Of a DNA stretch of 24,524 nt, positions 15,672-23,949 are shown piece by piece. The stretch's first letter is position 1; every line of letters starts with the position of its first letter. Made by a program: the position numbers and the translations under genes. This stretch comes from Planctomycetia bacterium (GTDB taxonomy: Bacteria; Planctomycetota; Phycisphaerae; Phycisphaerales; SM1A02). The stretch is from NCBI GenBank assembly GCA_005799475.1, contig SYGQ01000214.1, positions 1 to 24,524 of the forward strand, written 5' to 3'. The notes under the pieces are model-generated. The model had not been told where the DNA came from and made no database searches. It saw nothing but the letters and a program-made list of their open reading frames with translations.

Positions 15672-16325
15672 ATGAAGGAAATCCAGGACCGATGGTTCCG
15701 CATGGCAAAGGAGCAGGGGTACCGGGCGCGCAGCGCCTTCAAGCTCATTGAGATCGACGATCGACGGCGCGTTCTCAAGCGCGGCGCCCGCGTCCTTGAT
15801 GTCGGGGCCGCGCCCGGCTCATGGACACAGGTCGCCGCGCAGCGTGTTGGACCAACCGGCATGGTGTGCGCCTTTGATCTCAAGGCGATTGACCCCGCGG
15901 GTCTCGCGGCGAATGTCCGCGTCATGCAGGCGGACTTGAACACGCTCGGCGTCGACTCCTTCGACGGCATTCCCTTTGACGCCGTCATCAGCGACATGGG
16001 TCCAGACACGAGCGGCGATGCGTCGGGCGACAGCATTCGTTCGATCGCTCTTTGCAATGCGCTGCTCGATCGGATCCCTCACTGGCTGCGCCGCGGTGGG
16101 CACTTCGTGATGAAGGTGTACGAGGGCGGCGGATATCCCGCGTTGCTCAAGCGCGCTGACGCGCTCTTCGACGAGGTGAAGGGCGTGAAGCCCGAGTCAT
16201 CGCGCGCCGAGAGCGTCGAGATCTTTGTGGTGGGCAAGGGGTACCAGGGTGCGCTTGCGGTCACCGAGGCGCCACGCACTGCCTCCACTCCGCAGCGTGG
16301 TTGGTCCACGCGCTCACCGAGTTAG
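15672..16325 (+). CDS. rlmE: 23S rRNA (uridine-2'-O-)-methyltransferase RlmE/FtsJ
   Basis: It methylates the 2'-OH of a uridine in the 23S rRNA A-loop (U2552 in E. coli) during late 50S assembly. The 217 residues compare with 209 in E. coli. The SAM-binding motif DVGAAPGSW is at 43-51, and the K-D-K-E catalytic tetrad is Lys24 (RSAFKLIEI), Asp108 (VISDMGPDTSG), Lys148 (VMKVYEGGG) and Glu183 (in KPESSRAESVEIF). The C-terminal 20 residues are a low-complexity extension. It starts 12 bp after the esterase-family gene, and its TAG stop overlaps the opposing dapL stop. Confidence 0.95.
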   Translation: MKEIQDRWFRMAKEQGYRARSAFKLIEIDDRRRVLKRGARVLDVGAAPGSWTQVAAQRVGPTGMVCAFDLKAIDPAGLAANVRVMQADLNTLGVDSFDGIPFDAVISDMGPDTSGDASGDSIRSIALCNALLDRIPHWLRRGGHFVMKVYEGGGYPALLKRADALFDEVKGVKPESSRAESVEIFVVGKGYQGALAVTEAPRTASTPQRGWSTRSPS

Positions 16326-17578
16326 CGAGACACCACGCGCGCAGCGCCGAGCACACTTAGGCGCTTCGCAACTTCCTCGACATTGGCGCGCGAGTTGAAG
16401 GCGCTGATCCTGATGAACCCTTCGCCGCAGCGGCCGAAACCAGCCCCCGGGGTGATCACAACCTGCGCCTCGGTGAGGAGAAGGTCGAAGGTCTCCCACG
16501 AACCAAGTCCTTGTGGGCAACTCGTCCACACATAGGGAGAGTTTGTCGCGCCATGCACATGGAGCCCGAGCGCGCTGCATGCGCGAGCGAGGATCGCTGC
16601 ATTCTCGAGGTAGAAGTCGGTGAGCGCACGCGTCTGTGCGCGGCCCTCGGCACTGTAGAGCGCGGCGACCGCGCACTGGACTGGCCAGGAGACCCCGTTG
16701 GAGCAGGTGGCCCACCTCCGGTGCCATAGCGGGTGGAGTGCAACACGCGCGCCGTCCGAAGCGCTCCCCGAAAGCGACTTTGGGACGACGGTGTACCCCG
16801 CTCGGACTCCAGTGAATCCGCCGATCTTCGAGAAAGATCGGAATTCGATCGCGCATTCGCGAGCACCGTCGATCTCGTAGATGGAGTGTGGAATGGACTC
16901 GTCGCGCACGAATGCCTCGTACGCGGCATCGAACGCGATGAGCGAGCCTCGTGCCATCGCCCAGTCCACCCATCGTGTGAGCGCGGCGCGGTCGAGCACG
17001 GCGCCGGTCGGATTGTTGGGCGAGCAGAGATAGATGATGTCAGCGTGCGTTGCGGGGAGCGCTGGCGAGAAATCATTGGCGACGGTGCAGGGGAGGTAGA
17101 CGAGGCCCTCATAACCGCCACCAGCCTTCGCGGCCCCGGTGTTGCCGGCCATCACATTGGTGTCCGCGTACACGGGGTAGACCGGATCAGTGATCGCGAC
17201 GGTGTTCCCGTTACCCAAGATCTCTAGGATCGCGCTGGCGTCGGGCTTGGAGCCGTCGCTCAGGAAGATTTCGTCATCGTCGATCGAGCATCCGCGCGAG
17301 CGGAAGTCGCCGTCGGCGATCGCCGTTCGTACAAAGTCGTAACCCGTTGGGGGTGGGTAGCCGTGGAACCGATCGCGCGAAGCGAGGTCGTCGGTCGCGC
17401 GGTGCATCGCGTCGATGGCCACCTTGGGGAGCGGCTCGGTGACATCGCCGATGCCGCACCGCACGATCCTCGGCGCGAGATTTGGATGCGCCCCCGCGTA
17501 GGCCTGCACGCGCCGAGCAATCTCTGGGAACAGGTAGCCCGCCGAGAGTTTCAAGAAGTTGTCGTTCACGCGGAACAC
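16322..17578 (-). CDS. dapL: LL-diaminopimelate aminotransferase
   Basis: A PLP-dependent class I/II aminotransferase that converts tetrahydrodipicolinate directly to LL-diaminopimelate, supplying lysine and meso-DAP for peptidoglycan. The 418 residues carry strong DapL signatures: VNDNFLKLSAGYLFPEIARR (4-23), GIGDVTEPLP (42-51), DPVYPVYADTNVMAG (131-145), CSPNNPTG (185-192), DAAYEAF, and the PLP lysine Lys251 in RSFSKIGGFTGVRAGY. The first possible start is GTG 17578, but GTG 17569 (Val4) fits the family N-terminus better and would give a GTGA overlap with the upstream methyltransferase stop. The DapL pathway is typical of planctomycetes, chlamydiae, spirochaetes and others. Confidence 0.95.
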   Translation of the reverse strand: MFRVNDNFLKLSAGYLFPEIARRVQAYAGAHPNLAPRIVRCGIGDVTEPLPKVAIDAMHRATDDLASRDRFHGYPPPTGYDFVRTAIADGDFRSRGCSIDDDEIFLSDGSKPDASAILEILGNGNTVAITDPVYPVYADTNVMAGNTGAAKAGGGYEGLVYLPCTVANDFSPALPATHADIIYLCSPNNPTGAVLDRAALTRWVDWAMARGSLIAFDAAYEAFVRDESIPHSIYEIDGARECAIEFRSFSKIGGFTGVRAGYTVVPKSLSGSASDGARVALHPLWHRRWATCSNGVSWPVQCAVAALYSAEGRAQTRALTDFYLENAAILARACSALGLHVHGATNSPYVWTSCPQGLGSWETFDLLLTEAQVVITPGAGFGRCGEGFIRISAFNSRANVEEVAKRLSVLGAARVVSR

Positions 17579-18213
17579 GGTGTGAGGGCATCCTTTCGCT
17601 TGACGAGGCGGACCGCGTGGGCAGGGGGAATGTTGGCCAGCACCAGCTCGCGCGTGACCGTGTGCGTTCGTGTGTTCGCCTGATCGAACGCCTCGTGCGA
17701 GCGGATGCTCGAGCGCGCGCGGGACCCAACGAAAGGCTTTCGGATGGCGCGCATCGCGGCGTACTCGAAGTACGAAAGCTCCGCCCCCTCACGCATAAGA
17801 CCGAGCATGCGCGCGAAGATCGCTCGCGTGAGTTCGACAGGAAAGTTGTTGAAGGGCAATCCGCAAATCACGAAGTCGTAGTCGCCGCCGAGCGTCGCCG
17901 ACTCGATGGCCGCTGCGTGCACCATCACGGCACAGTGGGGGTTCGCGGCGCGGAACGGTTCGACGAGTCTCGTCGAGATGATGGTGGCGAAACTCGGGTT
18001 GATCTCGACGATGTCGAAGTGGTCACCCGTTCGCAACGCGCCGAGGATTGCCTTGGTGAATGGCCCAGTTCCCGCGCCCACCTCGAGCACGCGTCGCGTG
18101 CCCCCGTGCGCACGCAGGCTCCTCGTCATCGCGCGCGCCAACGCGGGCGAACTGGGCGCGATCGATCCGACCGTACGAATGTCGCGAATCGCATGGTGGA
18201 CAAATTTGAGCAT
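17566..18213 (-). CDS. PmtA-like phospholipid N-methyltransferase (class I SAM-dependent)
   Basis: 215 residues with a class I methyltransferase fold: motif I VLEVGAGTG (42-50), acidic Glu70 ending motif II (FDIVEINP), and GLPFNNF (118-124) at the motif IV position. The N-terminal TVGSIAPSSPALARAM (14-29) is characteristic of the bacterial phosphatidylethanolamine N-methyltransferase PmtA and its relatives, which resemble rRNA adenine dimethyltransferases. The likely role is membrane-lipid methylation at the cytoplasmic face, but the substrate cannot be read from sequence; RsmA/Erm-type RNA methylation is less likely given the short length. It lies 30 bp after the M42 peptidase gene and overlaps the start of dapL. 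Confidence 0.75.
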   Translation of the reverse strand: MLKFVHHAIRDIRTVGSIAPSSPALARAMTRSLRAHGGTRRVLEVGAGTGPFTKAILGALRTGDHFDIVEINPSFATIISTRLVEPFRAANPHCAVMVHAAAIESATLGGDYDFVICGLPFNNFPVELTRAIFARMLGLMREGAELSYFEYAAMRAIRKPFVGSRARSSIRSHEAFDQANTRTHTVTRELVLANIPPAHAVRLVKRKDALTPCSA

Positions 18214-18243
18214 CGGAGGATGGATCCTAGGCCCCTGAGCGCG

Positions 18244-19329
18244 TCACGCGGGCGCGCCGATCGAATCGCCCGTGCCAAGCGCGAGGATCGCGCCCGCAAA
18301 GACCTCCGGAATCTGCTCCAGGTCCTTGAGTGATGCCATCTCGACAGTCGTGTGCATGTAGCGAATGGGAAGGCTCAAGAGACCGCTCGGTATGCCCCCG
18401 CCTCGGAGGAAAATCGCGTCGGTGTCGGTGCCACTGCGACCAGGCAGTGCGGCGCGTTGGAGCGGGATGCTCCGTTCGCGCGCCGACGCTTCGAGGAGTG
18501 CGACGACCTTGGGGTGCATCGCGCCGCCGACGCCGACCTTGGGTCCGTCGCCCACCTTGAAGTGCCCATGCTGCGCGTGGGAGATTCCCGGCGAGTCCGT
18601 GGCATGCCCGACATCGGTGACAAGTGCCATGTCCGGGCGCAGGCTCTCGGCAATCATCGAGGCACCGTGGAGTCCGACTTCTTCTTGCACAGTGCTCACG
18701 GCAACGACCCGGACCTTCAGTGTGGCCGCGGCGGGCGCGAGGAGGCGCAGCGTCTCCGCCGCGACAAAGGTCCCAATGCGATTGTCGAGGGCGCGCGCCA
18801 CGATGATGTCGTCGCTCATCATCAGGCTCGCATCGAGAAAGACCCCAGGGTCACCGATCCGGACCCGTGCGAGCGCGCTCGCCGCGTCCTTGGCACCGAT
18901 GTCGATGAACAGTTCGTGCAGCTTTCGCACCTTTCCCGCGGCATCCTTGTCCTGGAGATGGATCGCCGTGGCGCCCACGAGACCGATCACGGGACTCGCA
19001 ACACCTGGTGCGCTCGACTGAAACTGGATGCGCTTGCCGACGATGGCGCCTGCATCGATGCCGCCGATGGATTTGCAGTACACAAACCCTTGCGCATCGA
19101 CATGGTTGACCATCAGGCCGATCTCATCCGCGTGCCCGCAAACCGCTACCGTCCTCGTCGCGCCCGCGGGCACGATCTCAGCGAAGGCGTTGCCGTACGA
19201 GTCACGCCACGACCGCGCGGCGAACTGCGCTGCGTAGCGCGTCCAGAGGCGCTGCCCGGCCCCCTCGAACCCCGAAGGGCTCGGCGTGTCAAGGAGCGAG
19301 CGGAGGAACGAGAGCGATTCGGTGCGCAT
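18244..19329 (-). CDS. M42-family metallo-aminopeptidase (glutamyl aminopeptidase/TET-like)
   Basis: A cytoplasmic dinuclear-metal aminopeptidase of 361 residues that in its family forms large tetrahedral assemblies and trims peptides. The ligand set is complete: His66 (CGHADEIG), Asp182 (ALDNRIG, bridging), Glu216 (catalytic base) and Glu217 (VQEEVGLHG), Asp239 (TDVGHATDSPG) and His326 (MHTTVEMASLKDLE). The ATG at 19329 is chosen because it matches the family N-terminus (MRTESLSFLRSLLDTPSPSG); the frame stays open further upstream, but that stretch is Arg-rich, unlike the family, and runs into the divergent SPFH gene. It heads a minus-strand unit with the methyltransferase and dapL. Confidence 0.93.
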   Translation of the reverse strand: MRTESLSFLRSLLDTPSPSGFEGAGQRLWTRYAAQFAARSWRDSYGNAFAEIVPAGATRTVAVCGHADEIGLMVNHVDAQGFVYCKSIGGIDAGAIVGKRIQFQSSAPGVASPVIGLVGATAIHLQDKDAAGKVRKLHELFIDIGAKDAASALARVRIGDPGVFLDASLMMSDDIIVARALDNRIGTFVAAETLRLLAPAAATLKVRVVAVSTVQEEVGLHGASMIAESLRPDMALVTDVGHATDSPGISHAQHGHFKVGDGPKVGVGGAMHPKVVALLEASARERSIPLQRAALPGRSGTDTDAIFLRGGGIPSGLLSLPIRYMHTTVEMASLKDLEQIPEVFAGAILALGTGDSIGAPA

Positions 19330-19346
19330 GGGGGGCGCAGGATAGT

Positions 19347-19369
19347 CCGCGGATCGCGCCACCGCGGAT
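19347..19369. repeat. direct repeat CCGCGGAT x2, 15-bp period
   Basis: Identical octamers at 19347-19354 and 19362-19369 are separated by 7 bp. Each contains the palindrome CCGCGG, so they also read as an inverted pair. The 15-bp centre spacing and location just upstream of a -10-like box would suit an operator, although CCGCGG is common in GC-rich DNA. Confidence 0.4.
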
Positions 19370-19386
19370 GTGCGATACTGTTGGCC

Positions 19387-19392
19387 GAGGAG
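19387..19392 (+). promoter_or_regulatory. strong Shine-Dalgarno GAGGAG for the SPFH gene
   Basis: GAGGAG lies 8 nt before the ATG at 19401. It is one of the few clear ribosome binding sites in the window and favours that start over the in-frame ATG at 19368. Confidence 0.7.
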
Positions 19393-19400
19393 CGTCCCAC

Positions 19401-20384
19401 ATGATGCGTGAGAAAGAGAAGTCCCCTTGGTCCGGTTGGATCGCATTGCCGCTCCAGCTCGTGTTGTTGCCGGTTGTGGTCCTCGTCGTCGTCGGGTCCG
19501 TGATCGCGCTCGCACAGCACGCCGTGTCGAATCCAGCGAGACTCCCGGTCGCGATCGTGGCCGTCATCGTCAGCGCACTGGCGCTCGTGGCGTGGGCAGT
19601 CAACTGGATCGGGTTCTTCGTGGTCGGCCCAAACGAGAGTCGCGTCATCCTTTTCTTCGGGCGCTATGTGGGGACCGTGCGCAAGATCGGCTTCCACTAT
19701 GTGAACCCTTTCAGCAGGAAGCGGAGCGTCTCGCTCAAAGTGCGCACCTTCGAGACGGGATCACAGGAGGCCGGCGAAGTGAAGGACCCGGCGACTGGCA
19801 GGGTGGTGGTGGCCGCGCGACGCGGCCGCGGCCATCCCATCAAGGTGAATGACCGCGATGGCAATCCCATCGAGATCACCGCCGTTGTGGTGTGGCGAGT
19901 CACCGACACCGCCGAGGCGCTCTTCAATGTGGACGCGTACGAACAGTTCGTGGCCATCCAATCGGAGGCGGCGCTCCGGAACCTCGCGAGTCAGTACCAC
20001 TACGACAGCGTCGACGATGGCTCGATGAGTTTGCGGGGCAACACCGACGCCGTCGGCGAACAGCTTCAGATCGAACTTGCGGCGCGCATGGCGAAGGCGG
20101 GCGTGGAGATCATCGAGTCGCGCATTTCCAGTCTCGCGTATGCGCCCGAGATTGCCGCGGCGATGCTGCAGCGGCAACAGGCGGGTGCGGTTGTGGCCGC
20201 GCGCCAGCGTCTCGTCGATGGCGCAGTCGGCATGGTCGAGATGGCGCTCACACGGCTTGAGGAGCGGCGCACCGTTGAACTCACGAATGCGCAGAAGGCC
20301 GGAATGGTGGCGAATCTGCTGGTGGTGCTCTGCAGCGAGCGCGGCGCGCAGCCAATCGTCTCAGCCAGCTCCGCGAACGAGTGA
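19401..20384 (+). CDS. SPFH/band-7 domain membrane protein (stomatin/HflK-like)
   Basis: 327 residues with two predicted membrane segments (about 16-38 and 49-72) followed by an SPFH domain (about 73-260: VGPNESRVILFFGRYVGTV, FHYVNPFSRK, GNPIEITAVVVWRV, YEQFVAIQSEAALRNLAS). The last part is a helical Ala/Gln/Arg-rich tail (AAAMLQRQQAGAVVAARQRLVDGAV) typical of the family. Such proteins form large membrane rings that organise microdomains and often bind membrane proteases. There is a small Gly/Arg-rich insertion at about 122-146 in the first half of the SPFH domain. It is followed 36 bp later by the tricorn-like protease gene. Confidence 0.9.
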   Translation: MMREKEKSPWSGWIALPLQLVLLPVVVLVVVGSVIALAQHAVSNPARLPVAIVAVIVSALALVAWAVNWIGFFVVGPNESRVILFFGRYVGTVRKIGFHYVNPFSRKRSVSLKVRTFETGSQEAGEVKDPATGRVVVAARRGRGHPIKVNDRDGNPIEITAVVVWRVTDTAEALFNVDAYEQFVAIQSEAALRNLASQYHYDSVDDGSMSLRGNTDAVGEQLQIELAARMAKAGVEIIESRISSLAYAPEIAAAMLQRQQAGAVVAARQRLVDGAVGMVEMALTRLEERRTVELTNAQKAGMVANLLVVLCSERGAQPIVSASSANE

Positions 20385-20420
20385 GCCGTGTTTATGCGCT
20401 CGCGCGACTAGATTGGAGGG

Positions 20421-23400
20421 ATGCGACACAGTCATTCCTCGTCGTGGCGGTGCGCCGCGATGTTTCCTGCCGCGTGTGCCTCGGCATCCCTGGTCTTCGC
20501 CGCCGAGATCGACCTGCCTCGGCTTCCTAGCGCGAGTCCCGACGGCGCATGGGTGACATTTACCTGGCGAGGCGACATCTGGAAGGCACCGGCCGAAGGG
20601 GGTATGGCCACTCGCCTGACGAGTCATCCAGCCGACGAGTCGCGCAGCGTGTGGAATGCTGACGGCACGCTCATCGCTTTCGAGAGTTCGCGTGACGGCG
20701 GCCGCAACCTCTTCGTGATGGATCCATCAGGAGGATCGCTCCGCCGAGTGACCAACACAGACGAGACACTCGCACTCAGCGCATTCGGGCGCACGCCATC
20801 GGGGGAGCCCGCGCTCGAGTTTTCGGGTTCACCCGAGTACGACCTCTTCCGCAGCGCGCGTCCGTACTTCGTGGCGCTCTCGGGCGGCGAGCCGTCGCGG
20901 CGCCACGGCGCGTTCGGCACCGATGCCGTGCCCTCGCCTGACGGATCTCGGTACCTCTTCCAGCGCGGCGGATCCGAGTGGTCGCGTCGCGGCTACCGCG
21001 GCAGCGACAACTGCGATGTGTGGCTCTACGACCCGTCGTTGCCGGTGGCGGAGCAATTCGCGCGGCTCACGGATCACCAGGGCAACGACGGGTGGGCGAA
21101 GTGGCGCGGTCCGCAGTCGTTCCTGTTTCTGTCGGACAGAGATCTCGCCACCGTCAATGTGTTTGTGCAGGATGCGAAGGCATTCTCTCCTGCGCGTCGA
21201 CTCACGGGATTCGAGGGGCAAGATGTCAAGGACCTCACGGTCAGCGCCGACGGACGGAGAGCCTTCTTCACGGTCTGGGATCAGCTCTATCGCCTCGATC
21301 TCGATCGTGCCGGCGCGCAGCCTGTGGCGCTCGAACTCACTGCACCCGACGACACCCTTGACGCGGAGGAGGTGAGGTCGCTCGCGAGCGCTGCCACGGA
21401 GGTGGCGCTCAACCCCGACGGCAAGAGTGCGGCGCTCGTTGCGTTTGGCGATGTGTGGGTCAAGGCAGTCGAGGGCAAGTTGCCCGCAAGGCGAGTGACG
21501 AACGCCATCGCGCGTGAAGGAGAGGTCGCATGGAGTCCCGATGGCGAGTCGCTCTACTTCACAAGCGATGCCGATGGCACTGAGTCGATCATGGTCGCCC
21601 GCGTGATGACGACGCGCGACGATGTGGTCGCCACGGCGAAAGTTCTTGATCCCGCTCCGGTGCCAGCGCCCGCGCCGACTGAGCCCCCGGCCGCACCAGC
21701 GATCGCGCCAGTGGTGGAACCCGCGCCAGCTGCACCGATGCCGGCCGCAACCCTTCCCGACGCGCCTGCTCCAGCGAAAGAAGAACCGAAGGACTCCGAC
21801 AAGGCGAGTGACAAGGAGAAGGACAAGGACAAGGACAAGCCCAAGGAGACACCCAAGAGCGAGCGTTGGGCGCAGGCCCTCCGGTTCGAGGTCACGCCGC
21901 TCGTCGTTGATGCCGCACATGATCGGCAACCGACGCCGTCGCCCGACGGCAAGCGCCTCGCCTTCCGCCGCGGACGAGGCGACATCATGATGCTCGACCT
22001 TGCCACGAAGGAAGTGCGCGTCGTCGCGAATGGATGGGACCCCGAAGTGGAACTTCGCTTCAGTCCCGATGGGGCGTGGCTCGCCTACACGCACACGGAC
22101 CGAGACTTCAACGCCGACATTTCAATCGTGCCAGCCGACGGTTCTGCGCCGGCGATCAATGTGACTCGGCATCCCGACAACGATTCCACCCCGAGATGGT
22201 CCGCCGACGGACGCATCCTCGCGTTCCTCTCCGAGCGAACCAACGAGGAGGTCGATGTCTGGGTCGTCAATCTCGACAAGGGCCTCGACTCAATGTCGAA
22301 GTTTGAGCTCGAAAAGTACTTCAAGGAGGCTGGAGAGGCCGCAAAAAAGCGTAAGCCGCTGGCGACCACCCCGGCGAAGCCCTCGGACACTCCCGACAAG
22401 GCGGCTCCCAAGCCAACACCGGTTGCGCTCTCGCTCGGTGATGCCTACCGACGCGTGCGCAGGGTCACCTCGCTCCCGGGCAACGAGGGCAACCTCGAGC
22501 TCACCCCATCGGGCGAGAAGATCTTCTTCACCGGCGGGGACTCGGCCGACGGCGGACTCTTCTCGATCGGCCACGACGGCACCGGTCAGAAGAAGATCGG
22601 CGCCCGTGCGAGCGTGCAGGGCATCTCGCTCACTGGCGACAAGCTCGTGACCCTCTCGGGCGGCAAGGGGCAACTCGTGTCGCCCTCGGGTGGCGGCGCC
22701 TCCGATGCAGGCAAGAGCGAGGGCGCCCTCGAAGTCGACTCGTCGATCGTGGTCGACCGCGCCGCGCTCGTAAGGCAGAAGTTCGACGAGGCTGTGCGCC
22801 TGATGGGGGAGAACTTTTATCACCCGACCATGAAGGGTCTCGACTGGGATGCCGTCGGCGCGCGATACGCCGAACTGGCCACGCACGCGCGCACGGGCGC
22901 GGAGTTCGATCATGTTGCGAATCGGCTCCTCGGCGAATTGAATGCGAGCCATCTCGGCATCCGCAGTCCATCGAGCGGCGGACGAACCGTGCTCCCGCAA
23001 GGGCGCATCGGCGTGAAGGTCTCGTCGACCCCGACTGGATTCCGGGTGGACGAGATCATGCCCGAGTCTCCGGCGACCTCCGCGAAGCCGCCGATGAAGG
23101 TCGGCGATCTCATCACCGCCATCGACTTTGAGCCCGTCCATGCATCGGACACGCTCCCGTCGCGAATGGCGGGAACGCTCGGTCGCGAGGTCGTGTTCTC
23201 GATTGATCGCGTCGGAACCGATGCGACGCCGGTCTCGTTTCAGACCGCCATCGTTCCCGTCAGTGATGGCGCGATCTCGCGCCTTGGGTACCGCGCCACG
23301 CAGGAACGAAACGCATGCCTTGTCGATGAGTGGTCCGGCGGTCGGCTCGGTTACGCGCACATCGAAGGGATGGGACAGGAGTCACTCGACGAGTTCGAGC

Positions 23401-23939
23401 GCGACCTCTTCGCTGCGTGTGACGGTCGCGACGGGCTCATCATTGATGTGCGAAACAACGGCGGGGGGTGGACGGCTGATCGCCTTCTCGCGTCCATCTG
23501 TTCGCCCATCCACGCTTACACGCTGCCGCGCGGCGCGGATCCATCGCACACAGACGGTTACCCGCAAGATCGTCTGTTTATTCAGCGCTTCACGGGCCCG
23601 GCCAACATGCTCTGCAATGAGAAGTCATTCTCCAACGCCGAAATCACGGCACATGCGTTCAAGACGCTGCATCGCGGCACGCTCGTCGGGATGCCCACCT
23701 ATGGCGGCGTCATCTCGACTGGATCGGTATCGCTGCTCGACGGCACGACCGTCCGTATGCCCACCCGCGGTTGGGCGCTCCCCGACGGCACGGATATGGA
23801 ACTCCACGGTGCGGTCCCCGACATTGTGGTCGAACAGACGCCGCAAGACGAATGCGCCAACGACGATCGTCAGTTGCGCGCTGCCGTCGACAATCTCGTG
23901 GCACGGCTCCCACCGCGGAAAACGGTCACCGCGCCCTAG
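20421..23939 (+). CDS. tricorn-like S41 peptidase with beta-propeller and PDZ domains
   Basis: A large (1172-residue) predicted exported protease. The N-terminus is signal-like (about 1-28, ending FAAE). TolB/WD40-like beta-propeller repeats fill about 35-405 (SPDGAWVTF, NADGTLIAFES, SPDGSRYLF). A Pro/Ala then Lys/Asp/Glu-rich linker (about 411-479) leads to a second propeller (about 485-760) with another charged linker at about 625-675. Then come the tricorn C1 region (about 780-850), a PDZ domain (about 855-935) and the S41 core. Catalytic candidates are His844 (LNASHLGI), Ser1071 (NEKSFSNAEI) and Glu1127 (DMELHGAVPD), with DVRNNGGGW as the oxyanion/core motif. Asn1072 stands where tricorn has Asp966. 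Archaeal tricorn is about 1070 residues. The start is uncertain: GGAGGG abuts the ATG at 20421, and ATG 20460 is an alternative. Confidence 0.9.
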   Translation: MRHSHSSSWRCAAMFPAACASASLVFAAEIDLPRLPSASPDGAWVTFTWRGDIWKAPAEGGMATRLTSHPADESRSVWNADGTLIAFESSRDGGRNLFVMDPSGGSLRRVTNTDETLALSAFGRTPSGEPALEFSGSPEYDLFRSARPYFVALSGGEPSRRHGAFGTDAVPSPDGSRYLFQRGGSEWSRRGYRGSDNCDVWLYDPSLPVAEQFARLTDHQGNDGWAKWRGPQSFLFLSDRDLATVNVFVQDAKAFSPARRLTGFEGQDVKDLTVSADGRRAFFTVWDQLYRLDLDRAGAQPVALELTAPDDTLDAEEVRSLASAATEVALNPDGKSAALVAFGDVWVKAVEGKLPARRVTNAIAREGEVAWSPDGESLYFTSDADGTESIMVARVMTTRDDVVATAKVLDPAPVPAPAPTEPPAAPAIAPVVEPAPAAPMPAATLPDAPAPAKEEPKDSDKASDKEKDKDKDKPKETPKSERWAQALRFEVTPLVVDAAHDRQPTPSPDGKRLAFRRGRGDIMMLDLATKEVRVVANGWDPEVELRFSPDGAWLAYTHTDRDFNADISIVPADGSAPAINVTRHPDNDSTPRWSADGRILAFLSERTNEEVDVWVVNLDKGLDSMSKFELEKYFKEAGEAAKKRKPLATTPAKPSDTPDKAAPKPTPVALSLGDAYRRVRRVTSLPGNEGNLELTPSGEKIFFTGGDSADGGLFSIGHDGTGQKKIGARASVQGISLTGDKLVTLSGGKGQLVSPSGGGASDAGKSEGALEVDSSIVVDRAALVRQKFDEAVRLMGENFYHPTMKGLDWDAVGARYAELATHARTGAEFDHVANRLLGELNASHLGIRSPSSGGRTVLPQGRIGVKVSSTPTGFRVDEIMPESPATSAKPPMKVGDLITAIDFEPVHASDTLPSRMAGTLGREVVFSIDRVGTDATPVSFQTAIVPVSDGAISRLGYRATQERNACLVDEWSGGRLGYAHIEGMGQESLDEFERDLFAACDGRDGLIIDVRNNGGGWTADRLLASICSPIHAYTLPRGADPSHTDGYPQDRLFIQRFTGPANMLCNEKSFSNAEITAHAFKTLHRGTLVGMPTYGGVISTGSVSLLDGTTVRMPTRGWALPDGTDMELHGAVPDIVVEQTPQDECANDDRQLRAAVDNLVARLPPRKTVTAP

Positions 23940-23949
23940 CCTCACTCGC

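Larger units (their letters stand above)
19330..19400. promoter_or_regulatory. divergent M42 peptidase / SPFH intergenic region
   Basis: These 71 bp separate two divergent transcription units. They hold two copies of CCGCGGAT and, to the right, a -10-like GATACT (19374-19379) for the SPFH gene without a clear -35. The compact layout suggests shared control from the repeat, but that is inference. Confidence 0.35.

Noticed and set aside
19330..19515. 62-codon N-terminal extension of the M42 peptidase frame
   Set aside because: Arg-rich, runs into the divergent SPFH gene, and the family N-terminus begins at ATG 19329.
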